33,271 bases of DNA, taken from NCBI GenBank assembly GCA_025350905.1, contig JANXWY010000423.1, forward strand, positions 1 through 33,271, written 5' to 3'. The first letter of the stretch is position 1. Every line of letters starts with the position of its first letter. Below, piece by piece: positions 29,926 through 33,271 of the stretch. The position numbers and the translations under genes are program-made. The notes below the pieces were generated by a model. The model searched no databases and was not told the DNA's origin. It was given only the letters and a program-made list of their open reading frames with translations. Source of the DNA: Verrucomicrobiota bacterium (GTDB taxonomy: Bacteria > Verrucomicrobiota > Verrucomicrobiia > Limisphaerales > JADLHS01).

Positions 29926-32634
29926 GTGAAACCCGATAAAAAAGAAGTTTACGGTTCGTCCGCGTCGGCCCTTCCCGACGCCCGCCCGCATGGCCCCAAG
30001 GGCGACAAGCTCGCCGACTCGGTGCAATCGGTCTTTGACCTGGCCATCGCCAGCCAGGGACCGGAGCGCACGGCGCAACTACTCGAGCAGCTCGCCGACC
30101 GCTTGCGCGCCAACCAGCACGAGTTGCCGCGCGGCTTCAATACCCCGTACGCCAACACCATTCCGGTCGCGCAACAACCCGAGTATCCCGGCGACTGGAA
30201 GACCGAAGTCCGCCTGAAAAGCCTGATGCGCTGGAACGCGATGGCGATGGTCGTGAAGGCCAACCATACGACGAACGTCGGCGGGCATATCTCGACCTAC
30301 GCTTCGGCGGCGACCCTGTACGAGGTGGCGTTCAATCATTTCTTCCGCGGGCGTACCGAGGACTTCCCGGGCGATGCCGTTTATTTTCAAGGCCACGCCG
30401 CGCCCGGCGTGTACGCGCGGGCGTTTCTTGAAGGGCGTTTGACGGAGACGCACTTGCAGAATTTTCGCCAGGAACTGGCTGAGGGCGGTGGGCTTTCGTC
30501 CTATCCGCATCCATATCTGATGCCGGATTTCTGGCAATTCCCGACGGTCTCCATGGGCCTCGGCCCGATCATGTCGATCTACCAGGCGCGGTTTAATCGC
30601 TACCTGCAGGCCCGTAAGTTCATCGGCGATCAGGATCCCAAGGTCTGGTGCTTTATTGGCGATGGCGAAAGCGATGAGCCGGAAACCTTGGGCTCCCTGA
30701 CTCTCGCGGCCCGCGAAAATCTCGACAACCTCGTCTGGGTCATCAATTGCAACCTCCAGCGGCTGGATGGTCCGGTGCGCGGAAACGGGAAAATTATTCA
30801 GGAACTGGAAGCGCTCTTCCGCGGCGCGGGCTGGAACGTCATCAAGGTGGTCTGGGGCTCCGACTGGGACGACTTGCTCGCGCGCGACAAGTCCGGGCTG
30901 CTCCTCAAGCGCATGGACGAGGCGGTGGACGGTGATTATCAGAAATATGTCGTGGAGCCGGGCAGTTACACGCGGAAACATTTCTTCGGCAAATATCCCG
31001 AGCTGTTGAAGCTTGTGCATCACCTGACCGATGAACAGATTCGCAAGTTGCTGCGCGGGGGTCACGACACGCGGAAAGTCTATGCCGCTTACAAGGCCGC
31101 CACGGAACACGCTGGCCAGCCCACGGTGATCCTGGCGAAAACGGTTAAAGGCTACGGCCTGGGGGAAGCCGGAGAGGGCCGCAATATTTCGCATCAGCAG
31201 AAAAAAATGAATGAAAAGGAGCTGCGCGAATTTCGCGAGCGCTTCAACATTCCGGTCAGCGATGACGTGATCGCCGACACGCCCTTCTATCGCCCGCCGG
31301 CGGACAGTCCCGAAATCAAGTACTTGCTCGAACGCCGCAAGATTCTGGGCGGTTTTGTGCCGACCCGCCAAGTCGCGCCCGTGAAACTTGAGGTGCCGGT
31401 GCTCAGTCATTTTGCTGAGTTCTTCCGGGGCTCCACCCGCGAAATCTCGACGACCATGGCGTTTGGCCGCCTTTTCAGCCTGCTGTTGCAACACCAAGGC
31501 GTCCGCAAAAATCTCGTGCCCATCATTCCCGACGAGGCGCGCACGTTTGGCCTCGATACCCTGTTTCGAGAGATCGGAATTTATTCTTCGAAAGGGCAGC
31601 TGTACGAGCCGGTGGACCGCAAGACGTTGTCGTTTTATCACGAAGCCAAGGATGGCCAGATTCTCGAGGAGGGTATCACGGAGGCGGGTTCGATGGCGTC
31701 GTTCATCGCGGCGGGCACGGCCTACGCGACCCATGGCGTCCCGATGATTCCATTTTATATTTATTATTCCATGTTCGGGCCGCAGCGCGTGGGCGACTTG
31801 ATGTGGCTCGCCGGCGACATCAAGGCCCGCGGCTTCATGCTCGGCGCCACTTCGGGCCGCACCACGCTCAATGGCGAGGGCTTGCAACATCAGGACGGTC
31901 ACAGCTTGCTGCACGCGAGCACCATTCCCACTGTGCTGGCCTACGACCCGGCGTTCGGTTACGAAATTGCCGTCATCATCACCGATGGCTTGCGCCGCAT
32001 GTTCGTCGAAGGCGAAGATATTTTCTACTACCTCGCGCTGTACAACGAAAACCATGTCATGCCGGCGATGCCCGCGGGCGTGGAGGAAGGCATCCTGAAG
32101 GGCCTTTACAAATTCAAAGCCGGCCCGGAGAAGAAAAAGCTCAAGGCTCACCTCCTCGGCAGCGGCCCGATCATCAACGCCGCGCTCGCGGCGCAGGAAA
32201 TTCTCGCCGAACGCTACGGCGTCTCCGCTGATGTCTGGAGCGCGACGAGTTACAAGCTTCTGCGCATGGATGCGATTCGTTGCCAGCGCTGGAACATGTT
32301 GCACCCGACCGCGACGCCGAGAAGGTCCCATGTCGAGTCGTTGCTGGCGCCCGAAAAAGGCGCGTTCGTCGCCGTGTCGGACAACATCCGCACTGTGCCG
32401 GACCAGATTGCACCGTGGGTACCGGGCGGCTTGCTGACGTTGGGCACGGATGGTTTCGGTCGGAGCGACACGCGGGCGCGCCTGCGCCGCTTTTTCCAGG
32501 TGGACACGGAAAGCACGGTGATCGGCACGCTCTACGCGCTGGCCCAACGCGGCGAAATTGACCGCACCGTCGTGGCCCAAGCCATCACGGACCTGGGCGT
32601 GGACCCGGAAAAAGTGCAGCCGCAGATCATTTAG
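29926..32634 (+). CDS. aceE: Pyruvate dehydrogenase E1 component, homodimeric type
   Basis: About 902 residues from GTG 29926 ('MKPDKKEVYGSSA'), compared with 887 in E. coli. The track start (TTG 29845) adds 27 residues unlike the family and has no support. It decarboxylates pyruvate with thiamine diphosphate and acetylates the lipoyl groups of E2. Motifs are 'YPGDWKTEVRLKSLMRWNAM', 'GGHISTYASAATLYEVAFNHFFRG', the ThDP/Mg motif 'CFIGDGESDEPETLGSL...NLVWVINCNLQRLDGPVRGNG' quoted in parts, 'KTVKGYGLGEAGEGRN', 'EGITEAGSMASFIAAGTAYA' and 'LEGEGLQHQDGHS'-like 'NGEGLQHQDGHSLLHA'. No E2 or E3 gene is in the window. The stop codon overlaps the stop of the convergent ldcA-like gene by four bases. Confidence 0.96.
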   Translation: MKPDKKEVYGSSASALPDARPHGPKGDKLADSVQSVFDLAIASQGPERTAQLLEQLADRLRANQHELPRGFNTPYANTIPVAQQPEYPGDWKTEVRLKSLMRWNAMAMVVKANHTTNVGGHISTYASAATLYEVAFNHFFRGRTEDFPGDAVYFQGHAAPGVYARAFLEGRLTETHLQNFRQELAEGGGLSSYPHPYLMPDFWQFPTVSMGLGPIMSIYQARFNRYLQARKFIGDQDPKVWCFIGDGESDEPETLGSLTLAARENLDNLVWVINCNLQRLDGPVRGNGKIIQELEALFRGAGWNVIKVVWGSDWDDLLARDKSGLLLKRMDEAVDGDYQKYVVEPGSYTRKHFFGKYPELLKLVHHLTDEQIRKLLRGGHDTRKVYAAYKAATEHAGQPTVILAKTVKGYGLGEAGEGRNISHQQKKMNEKELREFRERFNIPVSDDVIADTPFYRPPADSPEIKYLLERRKILGGFVPTRQVAPVKLEVPVLSHFAEFFRGSTREISTTMAFGRLFSLLLQHQGVRKNLVPIIPDEARTFGLDTLFREIGIYSSKGQLYEPVDRKTLSFYHEAKDGQILEEGITEAGSMASFIAAGTAYATHGVPMIPFYIYYSMFGPQRVGDLMWLAGDIKARGFMLGATSGRTTLNGEGLQHQDGHSLLHASTIPTVLAYDPAFGYEIAVIITDGLRRMFVEGEDIFYYLALYNENHVMPAMPAGVEEGILKGLYKFKAGPEKKKLKAHLLGSGPIINAALAAQEILAERYGVSADVWSATSYKLLRMDAIRCQRWNMLHPTATPRRSHVESLLAPEKGAFVAVSDNIRTVPDQIAPWVPGGLLTLGTDGFGRSDTRARLRRFFQVDTESTVIGTLYALAQRGEIDRTVVAQAITDLGVDPEKVQPQII

Positions 32635-33271
32635 GCTACCACCGGCTGGGCGATGATTAAATCGCCGCGCTGGGCGTCGAGCGTGACGTGGGCGCCGACC
32701 GGTAGCGTCGCGTTCTGCCGGACGTGACCGAAGGGCAGGCCGGTGACGACGGGAATTTTCAGCGGGAGCAGTCTTTCCTGCAAAACCTCCGCCAGCGTTT
32801 GCCGGTATTCTTTTGTGCGCCGGGCTTGCGGATCGGCGCAATCGGCATTGAGTCCGATGGCGATGCCGGCCACTTGTTGGAGCAAGCCGCAGTTGAGCAA
32901 GTGCGTGAGCATTCGGTCGAAGCGGTACGGAGGCTCGCCCACGTCCTCGAAAAATAAAATGCGGCCCCGGAACGGCGGTTGCCAGGGCGTGCCGATCGTG
33001 GTGCAGAGCAGGGAGAGGTTGCCCCCGATGAGCTGGCCGTGGGCCACGCCGTGGCGGAGAATTTTAACAGTCTTGCCGCGGTAGCCTTTTGTGATGCTGA
33101 CCGACGACCCCTCACCCCGTCCCTCTCCCCATCCGCTGGGGAGAGATTCCATGAGCCGTCCGGGCTCACGATTTCTTCTCCGGAACCGGACCACTCCTCT
33201 CCCTTCCCTCTCCTCTCCTTCCGAAGGAGAGGAGAGGGTGGCCGCAAGCCGGGAGAGGAGTGGTTCATGGA
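32631..33271 (-). CDS. ldcA: LD-carboxypeptidase (peptidase S66), C-terminal part; frame open through a palindromic repeat (partial)
   Basis: Minus strand, no start inside the window. The recognisable S66 C-terminal domain runs from 'GYRGKTVKILRHGVAHGQLIGG' to the end. It includes 'NLSLLCTTIGTPWQPPFRG', 'ILFFEDVGEPPYRFDRMLTHL' with the catalytic-type Glu, and 'VVTGLPFGHVRQNATLPVG' with the catalytic-type His. The Ser-bearing N-terminal half should lie beyond 33271. LdcA trims the terminal D-Ala from tetrapeptides in peptidoglycan recycling. Upstream of about 33105 the frame enters a palindromic CTCTCCC-type repeat yet stays open to the edge, giving a Glu/Arg/Ser-rich insert. It may therefore be an in-frame element insertion or a broken gene. 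The track start at GTG 33194 lies inside the repeat and is unlikely to be real. Confidence 0.75.
   Translation of the reverse strand, partial: HEPLLSRLAATLSSPSEGEEREGRGVVRFRRRNREPGRLMESLPSGWGEGRGEGSSVSITKGYRGKTVKILRHGVAHGQLIGGNLSLLCTTIGTPWQPPFRGRILFFEDVGEPPYRFDRMLTHLLNCGLLQQVAGIAIGLNADCADPQARRTKEYRQTLAEVLQERLLPLKIPVVTGLPFGHVRQNATLPVGAHVTLDAQRGDLIIAQPVVA
33110..33271. repeat. Palindromic CTCTCCC/GGGAGAG dispersed-type repeat inside the ldcA frame
   Basis: Nested inverted repeats occupy the window end. CTCTCCCC/GGGGAGAG lie at 33123-33130 and 33138-33145. A 16-bp perfect palindrome with a one-base centre lies at 33206-33238. Around it are 13-bp arms CCACTCCTCTCCC (33191-33203) and GGGAGAGGAGTGG (33251-33263). 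TCCATGA/TCATGGA (33148-33154, 33265-33271) bracket the second part. This composition matches REP-like intergenic repeats common in Verrucomicrobia and some Proteobacteria. The right boundary is not seen. Confidence 0.8.

Noticed and set aside
30079-32841. 920-codon minus-strand ORF opposite aceE
   Set aside because: It is a high-GC shadow frame of aceE. Its protein is Arg/His-rich without family motifs, whereas the plus strand has unmistakable ThDP-enzyme motifs.

Overview
The window reads as high-GC chromosomal DNA of a Verrucomicrobiota bacterium, probably Limisphaerales/Pedosphaera-like. Pointers are the small secreted protein with a 'YSID...GGGGTSAGGG...SGTIGQ' motif (1332-1895), the Cys-free tandem Ig protein with an 'FYRI' tail (26459-29011), a collagen-stalked SUMF1-like protein and a gingipain-like C25 protein. 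This assignment is from family recognition only.

Layout. 1-998: the 3' part of a collagen-like/SUMF1-fold protein. 1332-1895: a small secreted protein. 1896-2936: about 1 kb without a convincing gene. 2937-14675: three large exported proteins carrying multicopper-oxidase (MCO) cupredoxin domains (here A, B and C). A is a 2520-residue fusion of Cna-B/SdrD-type domains, a TIG-like domain, a parallel beta-helix and an MCO module. 14997-18041: two paralogous small exported proteins flanking a C25-type protein whose catalytic His position is Tyr. 18048-23448: a CusB-like adaptor and a CusA-like RND pump. 23478-26416: DUF3570 outer-membrane protein, ApbE-like protein, TlpA-like thioredoxin and DUF4266 lipoprotein-like peptide. 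26459-29011: the Ig-repeat surface protein. 29073-29801 (minus): lipoate-protein ligase, divergent from homodimeric pyruvate dehydrogenase E1 (aceE, 29926-32634). 32631-33271 (minus): C-terminal part of an LD-carboxypeptidase whose frame runs through a palindromic repeat at the window edge.

How the genes may work together. Everything from 2937 to 29011 is on the plus strand, mostly with ATGA overlaps or short gaps. It looks like an envelope metal/redox island. A and B together hold one full set of MCO copper ligands: A has the type-1 site plus four trinuclear-cluster histidines, and B has the other four. C is a cupredoxin paralogue of B that has lost most ligands. A Cus-type pump with a Met-rich adaptor follows, then a probable extracytoplasmic redox cassette. 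The best candidate for an undescribed system is this split, surface-displayed MCO complex with its companions. Copper or manganese oxidation or detoxification is inference, not shown. Motif-level calls were made by eye, and no database search was run.
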